From NCBI GenBank assembly GCA_020746835.1, contig JAGPNK010000004.1:2356001-2420000 (forward strand): a stretch of DNA of 64,000 bases. The letters run 5' to 3'. Under the pieces are notes generated by a model that saw nothing but the letters and a program-made list of their open reading frames with translations, was not told the DNA's origin and made no database searches. The stretch comes from Stachybotrys elegans (Eukaryota; Ascomycota; Sordariomycetes; Hypocreales; Stachybotryaceae). Shown piece after piece: positions 9,930-22,600 of this stretch (within the stretch, counting starts at the first letter, position 1; each line of letters opens with the position of its first letter). Both the position numbers and the translations under genes were made by a program.

Positions 9930-11857
9930 ATGACTTCACCGGTGCAGCCTCTCCGTGCCACGCGCTCCTCGCTGGCCTGTCTGCACTGTCGCTCCCGCCA
10001 TCTCAGGTGCGACGGCCAAAAGCCTCGCTGCAGTCGCTGCAGAGATGCCTCGCAGCCATGTCAGTACGCCGTCTCGCGTCGTGGGGGGTTGGATCGCGCT
10101 GCCTTGGCGGAGAGGCGGAGGAGGCTCGCCTCTGGTGCAGGCAGCAATTCCCGGATCTCAACTGCGCCGTCTTATTCCTCCTCTTCCACGTCGCCGACAA
10201 ATGTTTCCATGCCCATTATTCTACGGAATGATGTTGCGAATCCCGATGTGGCTGGAGCGTTACCCAGCCCAAGCTCCTCCTCACCATCGCCATCTCATGA
10301 CATTGCTAAAGACGACCTGTTCAATTCATATTACGAAAATTTCCACCACTTTCATCCCTTCCTTCTCCCACGCCACAGGCTCCTCCGGCTTTACCGGACG
10401 CCTCCAAGATCACCTTCGCTCGATGCGCTCGTCGCCGTTATGCGCTTCATCGGCCACATATATGCTAAAAAGAGCTGGTCATTCCCTCTTCAGGCCGCCA
10501 TTGTTGACACCCTCTCTCACTGCACTCAGCCCGATCCAATCATTATCCAATGCCGGTTGCTATATTCCATCCCCTTGTTCTGGCATTGCTACAGTAGCGA
10601 TGCTAAGAGAGAGATTGAAGCGGCAGCCAGGTTGGCCCGCGACCTTGGCATGTTCCGACGGGAATTTGCTGTTGTACACGGATCCGGTGATCCTATACAG
10701 GAAGAATGTTGGCGGAGAACATGGTGGACGCTGTACATCATCGATGCGTACTATGCAGGGACGACGGGAACCCTCAACTTTGCCGTCCAAGACATCCAAG
10801 TCACGACCGACCTACCCTGTGAGGAGCACGAGTATGAATCCGGGGTGAGTCAATCCAAGAAGATGCCGCTGTCATATCTAGTGAATCATGCATGCCAACT
10901 TTCTGTAGATTATACCAACGCCCAAAACGCTGGATGATTTTGACTCGCGCGAATTTGCCGACGAATCCCTCACATTTTCATCCTTTGCCTACCTGATTGG
11001 TGCTATCCGATGCGCCGCTCTCGCTATTTCCATATCACCCAAGATAACCAGAAAGGAGGCCTCGGAGGAAGTCATTCAGCAAGCTGATGCGGTCATCGAC
11101 GGATGGTCGCTACTGTTACCAAAGGGATCCAAAGAGGTCATGGATAAAAATGGGCAGATTGATGAGCTCATGTTTCAAGCACATCTCATCATCCTCGTGT
11201 AGGTTGCCGATTCGCGCTTCATGTGATGCCCGGCTCACTCTTTTCAGTGCCTCGGTTGGTTTGCATAGACCACTGTCGGACCTCAAATTCAACGCCCTCG
11301 AGGGCATATCTAGCTGTGCACGAGAGCCTCCCTTAGATACGCCAACACCTGGTTTGGTAAACGTTCACACAACCCGTGTTCTGCGAGCAGCGAGAGCGCA
11401 AATCCGTCTCCTGGCTCTTCCAGCGCACCCTTTCCACCACACGCCTTTCACCACCTGCATGGTTAGCGAAGGGACTTTGGCTTTGCTCTCGGCCTGCAGC
11501 TTTCACTTCAAGGGAAAAGAGCTCGCAGTGACAAGGGACCAGATTCGAATGACGATTGGATGCCTGAAGGCATTAGGCGAGATCTGGACACGCACCGCGA
11601 GGAATGTGACGGAGCTTCAGACCATAGCTCGACACGTGCTTTGCATCAAGGGAAACACTCAGGTGGCCCAGGCAATACCTAGCTCCGTGGTTAGCGGTAA
11701 TCAGTCCGAAAATGACTCGGTGGATCTAGGGGATATCTTCCCAGGGGTACAAGACTATGTCAATCTCTGTGGATGGCTTGGTTCAGACGACTCAGGATCA
11801 GACTTGTCTTGGTTAATGAACGGCGAAGGTCTTCAAGGAGAGCAACTCAGTGTATAG
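9930..11857 (+). CDS. Zn2Cys6 fungal transcription factor
   Basis: Exons 9930-10844, 10909-11198 and 11248-11857 join in one frame to 604 aa. From the chosen start (MTSPVQPLRATRSS) the six zinc cysteines fall at residues 17, 20, 27, 34, 37 and 44 (C-x2-C-x6-C-x6-C-x2-C-x6-C), the exact Gal4-type spacing, with the basic CRSRHLRCDGQKPRCSRC core. A serine/proline-rich linker follows, then the fungal middle homology region (ECWRRTWWTLYIIDAYYAG, and LHRPLSDL near residue 415). An in-frame upstream ATG at 9846 would add 28 residues of low complexity. Introns are 64 and 49 bp with GT-AG ends. It may regulate the divergent GST or a wider set. A link to the NRPS 6 kb away is possible but unproven. Confidence 0.9.
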
Positions 11858-11943
11858 GTAGTATGGGGTAATTGCATTAATGTATGATTCGTATCTACTT
11901 CTATCTATCGGGACCTGGGTATCGCATATCTTCATGGGAAAAT

Positions 11944-13294
11944 CTAAACAGCCTCTGCTCCCCGAGTCTGAACGATAGTCTTGTGGACCATAATATTCCA
12001 GCCATTGCTTGAGTGAGGCTCCTCCACAGCAAGCTCCGACTGGCTGTTGTTCCAATCGTCGACATCCGGCCCAGACTCGGAGCCCACAGACGCTCCGTCA
12101 CCCTTCACCTTCGAGTCGTGGCCAGTGCTCTTGACCCGCTCATCACCATGGTTGATTGTAGTAGTGACACCTATGTTCTTTCCAGGCTGATCATGCAAGT
12201 CGAACGTCTCGCCATTGTTGGTGCCACTGCGGATGTATCCGGCGTTGCGGTGTCCGCTGCCAGTTCGGCGCCAGACACGAGCTGAAGAGCCGTGGCCGGG
12301 CGCTGAAGATCCGCCACCGAAGAACATCTTGAGCAGCGGGCGGAGTGTGGCCACTCCAGAGGCGGTAATACCAAGGCCAGTCTCGACGGTGGACCATATG
12401 GCGACGTCGACGGTCGAGTAGAGGAAGTCATCAATGTCGGTCAAGGAATAGAGGTACGGGAAGCGGATGATTGTTGCACTCGACGCACTAGGCCATGTTA
12501 GTTGAAGTATGTGAAGGGAGCATCGTCGCAACTTACATGGCACCGGCAGCCAGAATGGCAATGACGGATATTTTGACCTTCCTGTCCATCTGCAGATTCC
12601 AAACAAGAAAGACGGGGAGGGTACTGAAGGTCCAATCGGTCCAGCAGCTGATGGCAGAGTAGCCATAGAAGGAGTTGGACACAATGGAGGCATCCATACA
12701 CTGGCCCTCGGGGGGTTCGCCGTGTACCGAAGCCAAAACAGGGCCGTGGGGCGGCACTGCAGGACGAAGAGCAGGAAGAAGAACAAGCTGTACACTTCTG
12801 TCACAGCAGTGACAACGTAGATGATGATGCGGTGCGTCTTGGTGACGCAGATTCGTAGCAGGAAAATGGCGATACTGGCTTTAATGGCCATGCCAGTGAG
12901 GACGTAAAGAGGCTCACATGCCCACCACATCTGATTCCGGGTCAGCGCCAGTCATGTGCCCCGGTATGATCTTGTTTCTTACATGCATGGCACGAGGAAT
13001 GTTCTCTGGCTCAATATCGGGGATATGGCGCCCGGTGCCATAGCCAACTCCTGTAATCTCATAGGCACAAAAGACAATGAAAAGAATCTGGTCATGTAAG
13101 CCAAAAGCCAAAATTGGGAGGATGCTCCAAAGGGAGTCGCATACCTGGGCAGCAACAGCCAGCCAGTCATCAGCAGCGAAGCCCTTGACGACCCATGCTC
13201 GACAGTAGATGCGGAGCAAGGTTGCAATGGTCGATATAAGGAGAAACGTGTAGGTCACGGCCAGAACCTCGATGGCACGACTCTTTCCAGCCAT
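11944..13294 (-). pseudogene. Pth11-like / rhodopsin-fold membrane protein gene with an apparent frameshift
   Basis: Exons on the minus strand are 13294-13145, 13087-12983, 12930-12537 and 12487-11944. The protein starts MAGKSRAIEVLAVTYTFLLI, with IATLLRIYCRAWVVKGFAADDW, ILFIVFCAYEITGVGYGTGRH, WWACEPLYVLTGMAIKASIAIFLLRI and the family signature DVAIWSTVETGLGITASGVATLRPLLK, then a serine/glycine-rich tail. Within exon 3 the frame changes: LQCRPTALFWLRYTANPP is in one frame and EGQCMDASIVSNSFYGYSAISCW continues in another. The switch falls in a run of six C on the coding strand (G on +, 12710-12715). A run of seven would keep the frame, and the summed exon length is one base short of a multiple of three. 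Either the gene is recently inactivated or the assembly lost one base. The rest is well preserved, so a sequencing error is quite possible. Confidence 0.75.
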
Positions 13295-15146
13295 GGTGAG
13301 ATAAATGGATGGGTGTTTGGGCTGCCGATTGAAGAGGAGAATGATACGAGGGGCGAAGAGTAGAACTGCGGGCGACACTTCGTGATATAACACTGGCCAT
13401 GCTATGGCCTGCCCCTTGCAATAAGGCGCCACATTCAGGGGAGGAACTAGAACACCTACGGAGGCTGGTCCGTGGCAAAAGATTCGACTCCTCTGCCTCT
13501 GCTCAACGGTGTCGGATTTGTAGCGAACATTATTCGCCAATAAAGTCACGAGGCCTATGAGCCGCGGAGATGTTACTCGAGTCAGGCAAGGCCGGACGGC
13601 AGTCAGCTCCGGGATGGTAGCCGGCCATGATGCCCAGTTGGGCCGAGGAACAATTCCCTAGCCCCCGTCAAGAACGTGGCCAAGCGCAAGCCGCTAGCAA
13701 GAGAGAAGAATCTTTTCCTCTGGGATCTCGCGGGAAGGCCATGCACGCCACCGCCTTTGCATGAGTAGAAGATGCTAGGCACTGGCCCTTGGGACCAAAG
13801 TGGCAAGGACCGACACACTGGTTTCTGCGATTCAGCCACTAGACGGGCAACGGACGCATAGTAGCTTCGGCGATTCTTGGCGGTTTTGGGTGAGCTCCGC
13901 CCTGTGGCGTTTTGGTCTAGGCAAATGGTGAGCTCGAGACAGGGAACGTATGATCTGGAAGACTTTTTTTTTCTCCAGCTAGGCGTGGTTTGACAGATGA
14001 AGCTATTGCATAGACTGACGGACCCTGTACGGGACGGCATATTGAGACTGGCTCACACTGCAGACTATCGTGACCCCCAGTATCCCCATGGATTATTAGG
14101 GTTACCCAGGGGCCCCAGACTCGCAGGCCTCAGGGATTGAGGATCTTGGCTATGGATCTTGCCTTTGACGAATTTGGCATGCACATCATTCCGGGATCGT
14201 CCGTAGGGTCGATCTCGCCCAGATCTCACCTGGTCATGTCTCGGAAAGATGTGGTGTCCCACCCTTCCGCTAATTACCACCTCGCCTTTGCCACCGGAAC
14301 CGGCTTTGAGTGTGCGACTTTCAGAGCTGAAGACCACGCTTTCAGGCAAGGAAAGGGTCTGACGGGCCTGGGCGACGGCTAGGACTCGGACACTACGCGA
14401 GTTTGAAAGAGGATTCCATCGTCTGCATTACGCAACAGGGAAAGGCAGCCCACTTACCAGCGAGTCAGTCTGCCATCCACAATTGCATGTTTGACTACTA
14501 CAGTCATGGGTCCAGCTGCACATCGTTTGCTGGGTCTGCGTGGAGGCTCTTGCAAGAGCTGTGGGCTTGGGATATGAAATGAGTATCATCGAGGGCTCGT
14601 GGTCTCGGCCATTCCACATTAATGGGTAGGATCGACAGATCCGTAAGATACGGTGCGTCCATGCGCCGAGATGAGAAGCAGCTTGTCCTCGGGATGGGCA
14701 GAAGCAGCAAGCAGCAAACGTTACCCGTCGGCACAATTCGTCCCCCTTTCACGGTGGAAACCGTCCATTATGGTTCATCCATTATTGCTTCGATAGTCAC
14801 CAACGTCAAGGCCCGTCAACGATGGAGTCGGGAGTGTGGCACGTGAGAAAGAATAATGGACTTGGCGCGGGCCATCTGATCATTCTGCAAGTTCCACGCA
14901 GACCCCAGGAAAACATGGGTGAGTTGCTTCGAGCTTCTGTTTGAAGACAAAATGTAACCTACCCTGCATCTGTATCCCTGAGATTCTTCCGGACGACCCA
15001 AAGAAACAGGGGAAATGATGTCATGCTATGTTTCAGGTCAAATCTTGAAAAGAATGGCCAATTTCTGTTTGTCGGACTTCCACCGTTCCAGCGTGTTGTG
15101 CGTGAGCTTCCTAGACATTCGTGATGGCTTCACTTCAGCCACGCTT
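13295..15146. other. Long intergenic region, no gene recognised
   Basis: 1.85 kb between the second Pth11-like gene and the 3' end of the aldo/keto reductase gene. The largest open frame (13603-14040, -) and the several others have no family motifs, no plausible splice extension and compositions typical of chance frames. I see no clear repeat or RNA gene. Confidence 0.5.
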
Positions 15147-16476
15147 CTACTCGTGACCTTGTATTCTCTGGGGTATATACAGTTCTTCCAAATATGCCTC
15201 CTCTTCCGCCGTCAACTCCTTTCCCACCGCGCCCAGCGCCTCCTCGATCCGCTGCACGGAGCTGAACCCCACGATGGGCGCCGTCACCTTCTTGTTCAGC
15301 CAGGCCAAGCTGACGTGGCTCATGGGCCATCCGCGCCGCTCGGCAATGTCTTGCACTCGCGAAATGATGGCATGTGAACTTCCTTCATCTTGGTCGTACA
15401 GCGCACCATTCTTACTGTCAGAGGATCGAAGCGTGCTCGGTGCCGTCTGAGGGTCTCGCGCGAGCCGACCGTGTGCCAAAGGCGCCCACTCGATTCATTG
15501 TTAGCATGGCATGTTGCCAATGGACAGGCCACATACAGGCAGCAGGGCAACGCCCGTCTCGTTGCAGTATCTGTTCATCTCTCGTTCCTCCTCCCGGTAC
15601 AGCAGGTTGTAGTGGTTCTGCATGGACACAAACTTGGTCAGGCCGTGCTTCTCAGCGACGTGCTGCAGCGTCGCGAACTGATACGTCCACATGGAGCTTG
15701 CGCCGAGGTATCGGACCAAATTGGCCCTGACGAGATCGTTGAGCGCGCGCATCGTCTCTTCGGGCGGGACCGTCTCGTCGAAGCGGTGGATCTGGAGGAC
15801 GTCAATGTAATCCGTGTTCAGCCTCTTGAGCGAATCCTCGACGGCCTTGAAGATGGCGCCGCGGGAGAGCCCTGCAGGTGTCATGAACTGGCCAGAAAAG
15901 TCCGTTGTTTAAGAAGTGGCTTACCCCAGTGGTTCACGTAGTCCTTACTTCGGCCGGCCATCTCGTGATGCATGACAACGCGGGAGCTGATGTCAAAGTT
16001 CTCCTCATCGCACACGACGCGGTAGCATTTGGTCATGATGATGACCTTGTCCCGCGGTATTCCGAATCTCTGGAGGGCCTTGCCCATGATTCTTTCCGAC
16101 TCGCCATTCGAGTATGCATTGGCTGTATCCCACTTCAGGAAGTCAGATAGATGCTAACACAGGCGACAGGAAGAGACAGCGCTGTGCTGACATACGGTAT
16201 TGATGCCCCGGTCGTAGGCGGCTTTTAATATCGTCAATGCCTAGTTGGTGTGAGACTCAAACGTCTGCTGCTGGCTGCTCTGCCTACCTTGTCCTCGTCA
16301 ATGACCCAGGGAAGCCATTTGGAGCTCCCCAGGCTCAGACCACCCAGGATGGGATTCGACACGCGCAAGCCGCAGTTGCCCAGCTTGCGATACTCGGTCT
16401 TTGTTCGAAGAATGGATTCCTTGAGAGGGACGGGCACTTTGGCCAGCGCCCCGAGAGCAATCTTAACCATTTCCAA
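15147..16476 (-). CDS. Aldo/keto reductase, divergent neighbour of the NRPS
   Basis: Exons on the minus strand are 16476-16288, 16240-16196, 16132-15925, 15871-15537 and 15488-15147. They join in frame to 372 aa. The AKR fold is clear: [15 protein letters not shown]; the catalytic Asp and Tyr in [13 protein letters not shown]; Lys in VIIMTKCYR; His in [11 protein letters not shown]; then [50 protein letters not shown] and the NADP-binding end [17 protein letters not shown] with [12 protein letters not shown]. The insertion near [19 protein letters not shown] is usual in fungal members. Such enzymes reduce aldehydes or ketones with NADPH, and relatives occur in many fungal secondary metabolite clusters. 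It shares a 1,259-bp divergent promoter region with the NRPS and is its nearest gene. It could supply or reduce a building block (for example a keto to a hydroxy acid), which is inference. Confidence 0.92.
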
Positions 16477-17735
16477 CAGAGCAGCGAAGTTTTGTCATTG
16501 TCGTTTTGCTTCATCACGGGCCAGACGACAACAATTCAGTTACATGCCTGGCCAACCAGGGTGGTTTTACGGAGTAGACCCGTAGCCGACATACGAAAGG
16601 ATCAGAGCTGTGGATAATGCAATCGCGTGTGAATTCTGCACGGCAGGGAACTTTGGGATCCTGGTCAGGATTTCGGCACCGTATACGTTCCGTGAACCCG
16701 AGCACGTCAACCATCAGAAGGCTCGGAACGGCTCGCTTTTCTTCGAAGGATACGAACCACACGCGACGGAGGGTGGCTTAATTCAGACCGGCCATTCCCA
16801 TGTCGGTGCCCATCCTGATCCTGATGATGGTATGGTTAAACGGTGAGTTGGCCCCGCCATTCGCATCCTTCCCCAGGTTCACCTCTAGTCGACTTTCCGA
16901 TCCGAGAGATGGGCCGTCCTACTAGCGATCCTTCTGGCCAGGGGAAGCATTCTAGCCTTGCTGCTTGCTCTGGCATCTGCCGCCTAGCATGGTATACATA
17001 CATGCGCACGTCGTCATTGGGAGCGCTTGGCAACGGAGACTTCTCAAAACTGACTTCGGCGTTTTACCGTCAAAGTTGGAGGCCGGCTAAATCCTTCTTG
17101 CAAAATTTGGCCTGGCAGACGCAGAGTTGCTGAGCAAAGTGCATTTGTCAACGTGACGGGGGAGGTCAGCGACGCAGTCAGCGGCTCCATTCGTCAACGG
17201 CATTTGCGGAGTATCGATTTAATTATTGCAACGTAAAAAGTCTCCTCGGCGGGGAAACAATTGGACGGGATAGAACCGCGAGAAACAGCGGAGGGGAGTG
17301 GTCAGTCCAGCAGGCCATAATATCCAGACTAGTTAGTAGCCGTGTCCGCAACTTCGCATCAGCTTTCCTTGTCAGTGGCCGTACCGAACAATGTGGTGCC
17401 ATAATAAGGAGGATTCAGGGCCCATAGGATCCTTGGCACTCCTTCGGAAGCCCGGCTCTTGAAGACATCGAGTAGCCTAGTATCAACGCTACCGAGTTCA
17501 AGTCAAGCACGTAAGTCTGTATTCATGGGGTTTCCGACGTGCAGCCTGTACCTCCTTTAGGAAGTTTAGCGAAGCTGTCTAAAATTATCCGGATGCAGAG
17601 GACTGTTGCCTCTTCCCCGACGTTGTTCTCCCTCGCTTTCAGCCGGCACAGTAAACTCGAGTCCCAAAACACCAAACCAGACAACCAACAACGTGTTTTG
17701 TCGAATCAACACAGCCAAGTACTCGCGTATTCACC
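16477..17735. promoter_or_regulatory. Divergent promoter region between aldo/keto reductase and NRPS
   Basis: 1,259 bp between two divergently read genes. Near the NRPS a good donor (GTAAGT at 17511) and a pyrimidine-rich stretch ending in an AG at 17641-17642 would make a 132-bp leader intron in the NRPS 5' UTR. The CT-rich tract at about 17611-17640 is typical just ahead of fungal start or acceptor sites. The NRPS start has a favourable CACC-ATG context. I found no convincing TATA box or palindromic operator. Confidence 0.45.
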
Positions 17736-19655
17736 ATGCTGCAAGATCCAGTTCTTCATGTTGCCGGGGATGGGCTGGAGGAAATCTGGAGAGCCAACCA
17801 AACTGTGCCAACATCCACAAACACCTGCATCCATACCCTCATCGCCGCTCAGGCCGACAAGTACCCTCACAAAGTAGCTGTACATGCATGGGATGGTGAC
17901 TTTACCTACGACCAGCTGACAAGACTATCAAACCGCCTGGCCAATGCGCTTCGGCACCATGGCGTCGGGCCAAACCACGTTGTACCCTTGCTGTTTGAAA
18001 AGTCCAGATGGACAGCCGTGAGCGCACTGGCGGTGCTCAAGGCCGGCGGCGCCTTCGCCTTGATCGATTTTGGCCAGCCAGTGTCCCGACTCCAATCCAT
18101 CATTGATCAATGCCGTGCCAAAGTGGTGTGCACATCGGCGCGGAGCCAACAACTGCTCCCAACCATGACAGCCCATACCCTCATCATAAGCCAAGAGACA
18201 CTCCCTCGATACGCAGATGAAACCTCCTCAGGGCTTCCCAGGCCCGATGCCTCCTCGCCAATGTACGTCTGCTTCACGTCTGGCAGTACAGGCAAACCTA
18301 AGGGAATCATCATCTCCCACGCAAGCTATTGTAGCACACTGAAATACCAAGCCCCGGTTCTCGGACTCACAGAAGAATCACGAACCTTTGACTTTGCCTC
18401 TTACAGCTTCGACGTTGCTGTGCATAATGTCATGACTACCCTGGCAGTCGGAGGCTGCCTGTGCGTTCCATCAGAGCAGCAACGGATGGAGAGCCTCAAC
18501 GAGACCATGAGAGAGATGAAGGCAAACAGTGTCAACTTGACATCCTCCGTCGCGCAACTGCTGCGCCCAGAGCTGGTCCCAGATTTGAAATCGCTCATTC
18601 TCCTGGGAGAGTCGGTCAGTCAGAAAGACCTGGAGCGTCTCTGGGGTCAGCTCACAATCACAAACGCATACGGGCCTGCAGAGTGCACGCCCATCAGCAC
18701 AGTCAATGTCGCAGCCCTCTCACCTGCAGCTGGCACTGGAATTGGTCGCGGCGTAGGCGCTTTGACGTGGATTGTCGATGCCGAAGACGACCAGAAGCTT
18801 GCGCCCATCGGCTCAGTCGGCGAACTGCTTCTCGAAGGCCCTGGGCTGGCGGATGGCTATCTACACAACCAAGAAGCAACCGCAGCCGCCTTTATCAATG
18901 ACCCTGAGTGGCTCCTGAGAGGCTCCGGAAGCGTGCCAGGGCGACGAGGTCGTCTTTACAAGACGGGAGACCTCGTCAAGTACAACCAAGACGGAAGCCT
19001 CAGCTTCGTGGGCCGAAAAGACACCCAAGTCAAGATCCGAGGACAGCGCATAGAGCTGGGTGAGGTGGAATACCACGTCCAAGACCTCATGCCGCCCAAG
19101 TCCAAGTGCGTCGCCGATGTCATAAAGCCCGGAGGCCAACGCGACAATGCACTGCTGGCAGCATTCTTGACATGCGAGGAATCAAGCGATGTGGTATCCT
19201 GGAGCAGAGTCGCAGAGCTATCCGAGGGCATGGCTTTGATACGCATGCCTCCAGAATTTGACGAGGCTCTCTCAAGACGGCTCCCCAGAGCCATGATCCC
19301 AGCTGTATATTTGCTGATTGATGCAATACCACTGAACGTCAACGGCAAGACGGACCGTAAGAGACTGCATGAGTTAGGCGCTGGTCTTACGCCCAAGCAG
19401 CTTGCCAGTCTCCAAGCTGCGTCCGAGACGAAGAGACAGCCCGAAACAGAGCGCCAACGACGACTACGCAATGTCTGGGCCTCTGTCATTGGACTTCCCG
19501 CAGACAATATCGGACTCGATGACAGCTTCTTCCGCCTGGGCGGCGACTCGATAGCGGTCATGAAGGTTGTCGCAGAATGCCGGAAAGCTGGCTGGACATT
19601 GGCCGTGTCTGACGTTTTCCGTCACCCCATCCTAGCCGATCAAGCTTCTGTGCTG
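17736..19655 (+). other. NRPS module 1: A1-T1 (loading)
   Basis: The protein begins directly with an adenylation domain. YVCFTSGSTGKPKGI, NAYGPAE, YKTGDLV and NVNGKTDRKRL are intact, and the carrier serine is in RLGGDSIAVMK. The segment SYSFDVAVHN keeps the usual aspartate that binds the substrate amino group, so an alpha-amino acid starter is likely. By-eye alignment to the GrsA pocket gives D-V-H-S-I-L-A-P-I-K, which matches no code I know with confidence. Confidence 0.85.
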
Positions 19656-22600
19656 TCCTCCGATGGAGGTGCTACGTCCCAACCAATCCCTCCATTCTCT
19701 CTCCTAGGAGGCACGCTGAAGGTTGCAGAGATTCAGAATGAACTATCCTCGCTCTGCGACGGAGTGAAAGCTTCACAAGTTGTGGATGCATACCCATGCA
19801 CACCCTTACAGGAAGGTATGATCTCACTGTCGTCCAAGCATAGCAGCGAGACAGGCAATTACGTCATGCAATCAGTTCTGGAGTTGTCGCATGATGTGGA
19901 CGTCGATGACTTCAAGAGGGCTTGGGACGTGGCTGTTTCGTCCACGCCAATCCTTCGCACCCGGATCGTCCAATACGGCCAGAACGGCCTTGTACAGGTC
20001 GTCTGCACAGAGGGAGTCAGCTGGATGCATGGCGAAGATCTGGAGAAGTATCTTGAAGAGGACAGAACGGCCGAAATGGGTCCGGGGAATCGTTTGATAC
20101 GACTTGCACTCATTAGCAGCACCCCAGGCAAGCCTCGTTGGTTTGTCCTGACACTTCATCATGCTCTCTTTGACGGGTGGTCGTTGCCACTTCTCCTAGA
20201 GCGTGTCTTGAGTGCTTACAACGGCGATGCTGATATCGTGCAAGATGATGCCAGCTTCAAAGCCTTCGTCGCCAGGAGCCTTGAATCCAACAGCGACGAA
20301 GCAGCATCATATTGGACGTCCATCTCCCGGGACAGTGACGTCACCTTGTTCCCAACATTGCCATCTACGATTACCCAAGTCGACCCTCGGAGCTCGCTTG
20401 AGACCAAGTTCACGTCGACGACCCAACCCGACATAACCATCTCAACCATGCTGCGCGCTGCTCTCGCCCTTCTAACTGTTCAGTACACAGGGTCCAGCGA
20501 TATTGTCTTTGGGTCAGTCGTGTCTGGCCGCACCGTGGCCATCAGCGGTATCGAGACACTCATTGGCCCGACAATTGCAACCGTTCCAGTGCGAATCAAT
20601 GTCAACAAGGCGGAGATAATCCAGGACTATCTACAAGGTATCCAGCGGCAAGCAACAGAAATGATGCCGTACGAACAGACTGGGCTGCAGAAAATCGCCA
20701 AGTTCAACAACGACACACGTAGTCTCTGCAACTTCCAAACACTGCTGGTAGTCCAGCCGGAAGAGGATGTCATGAATGGGCAAAACGCGCTGGGAACTTG
20801 GCAGACGGAGTTTATCAGCCAGAACCAGCAGATGACACAAACTTATGCGCTGACGCTCGAATGTGTGCTTTCGGGAGATGAAGTCAAGGTACAGGCTACT
20901 TTTGACGAGAGAGTCATAAATGCCTGGACTATGGAGCGCATGTTGAAGCAGCTGGGTGTTCTCCTTCATCGTCTGACCGCTGCGCTTCCAGGCCAGACGA
21001 TTGAGCACATCATCGCAGCATCTGACCAAGACATGGCCGTGATGTGGCAGTGGAACCAACACGTTCCAGAGACCGTGCACGAATGCATTCATGATATGAT
21101 TGGAAAGTACGCCGTCTACAGGCCGGACTCACCGGCAGTGCATGCCTGGGACGGACAGTTGACACACCAGGAGCTAGATCTCATCACTTCTAAGGTTGCT
21201 GGTCTTTTGAGAGATCTTGGGGTGGGCCCGGAGGTCGTGGTGCCTCTGTGCTTTGAGAAATCCATGTGGACGATTGTGGCGATGCTGGGAGTCTTAAAGG
21301 CAGGAGGAGCGTTTGTTCTTCTGGATCCGGGCCATCCGGAGCAGAGACTGCAGTCCATCTGCCAACAAACAAGAGCCTCCATTGCAGTCGCCTCATCAAA
21401 TTACCGTCTCAGGTTGTCCAAGTTTGTCATGAACACATTGGTGTTGGATGAAACAATATTGCAGCAATCTCCCTCTGCTGTGTCCGAAACAACAAAGCCC
21501 AGCCCGAGGAACGCTGCATACATCATCTTCACCTCGGGCAGCACTGGGCAACCGAAAGGCTGTGCCATCGAGCACTACTCGTACTGCTCGGCAGCTATCA
21601 ACCATGGGTCAGTCATGAATCTCAGCCACGAAACGCGATCGCTACAGTTTGGCTCCTACCAGTTCGCCGGAGCCATTATGGAGATTCTCATGACCTTGAT
21701 CTACGGCGGCTGCGTGTGCGTGCCCTCGGAGGAGCAGCGCGCTTCCCACCAACTTGCCAGCGTCATCTGTGAGATGAACGCCAACTGGGCCTTCCTGACA
21801 GCGACGGTCCTGGCTGGTCTGCAACCTGAAGATGTCCCTTCGCTCAAGACTGTCTGCGCTGGTGGAGAGCCAATTCGAAGCACGCAGCTCGCGCAGTGGT
21901 CACCCAAGGTTCACCTCCGCCAGACCTACGGAAGTGCTGAGACATCTGCAGTCGTGTCCTCGGCATGGCTATCGGGGGCGACATCGACGACTGGGGATGT
22001 TGGAAAACCCACCACTGGTCGCTATTGGCTGGTCGACCCGGAAAATATCAACAGACTTGTCCCGATAGGAGCGCCGGGAGAGATCATCATTGAGAGCCCG
22101 GCCATTGCACGAGAATACTTGGGGGATGCAGATAAGTCGGCCAAAGCATTTGTCTCGCCTCCGTCATGGCGAGCTGCGTTCGGTCCTCTCGATCCTTCTG
22201 CTCGCTTCTTCCGCACTGGCGACCTGGGCTCCTTCAAGACAGATGGCTCGCTGTCTCTCATGGGTCGAAAGGACACCCAAGTCAAGCTGCGAGGACAGCG
22301 AATAGAAGTGGAGGAGATTGAGTGTCAGGCGAAGCTTGCCACGCCCGACATCAAGACTTTTGTGGTTGTGCTGAGCACGCTGAAGAACAGCGAGGCGGGA
22401 CCCCAGCTTGTGGGCTTCTTCACGTCGACCCGCGGCCAGGTCGATGAAGATGCAGACAGTTTATACGATGACCATGTTGTTGGTATCATCCGCTCTGTGC
22501 AGACCAAGCTGGAAAGTGTTCTACCACACTACATGATCCCAGCCCTCATGATTCCGTTATCCACCCAGCCTCTCACGGCTTCAGGAAAGACAGATCGACG

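Noticed and set aside
12708..12730. A very small intron explaining the frame change in the second Pth11-like gene
   Set aside because: The only GT-AG pair that would bridge it is about 21 bp long, too short for a spliceosomal intron; a missing C in the homopolymer is simpler.
13603..14040. A 145-codon open frame (-) in the gene-poor region before the AKR
   Set aside because: No family motif, no hydrophobic or signal segment pattern, arginine/serine-rich chance composition, and no splice partners.
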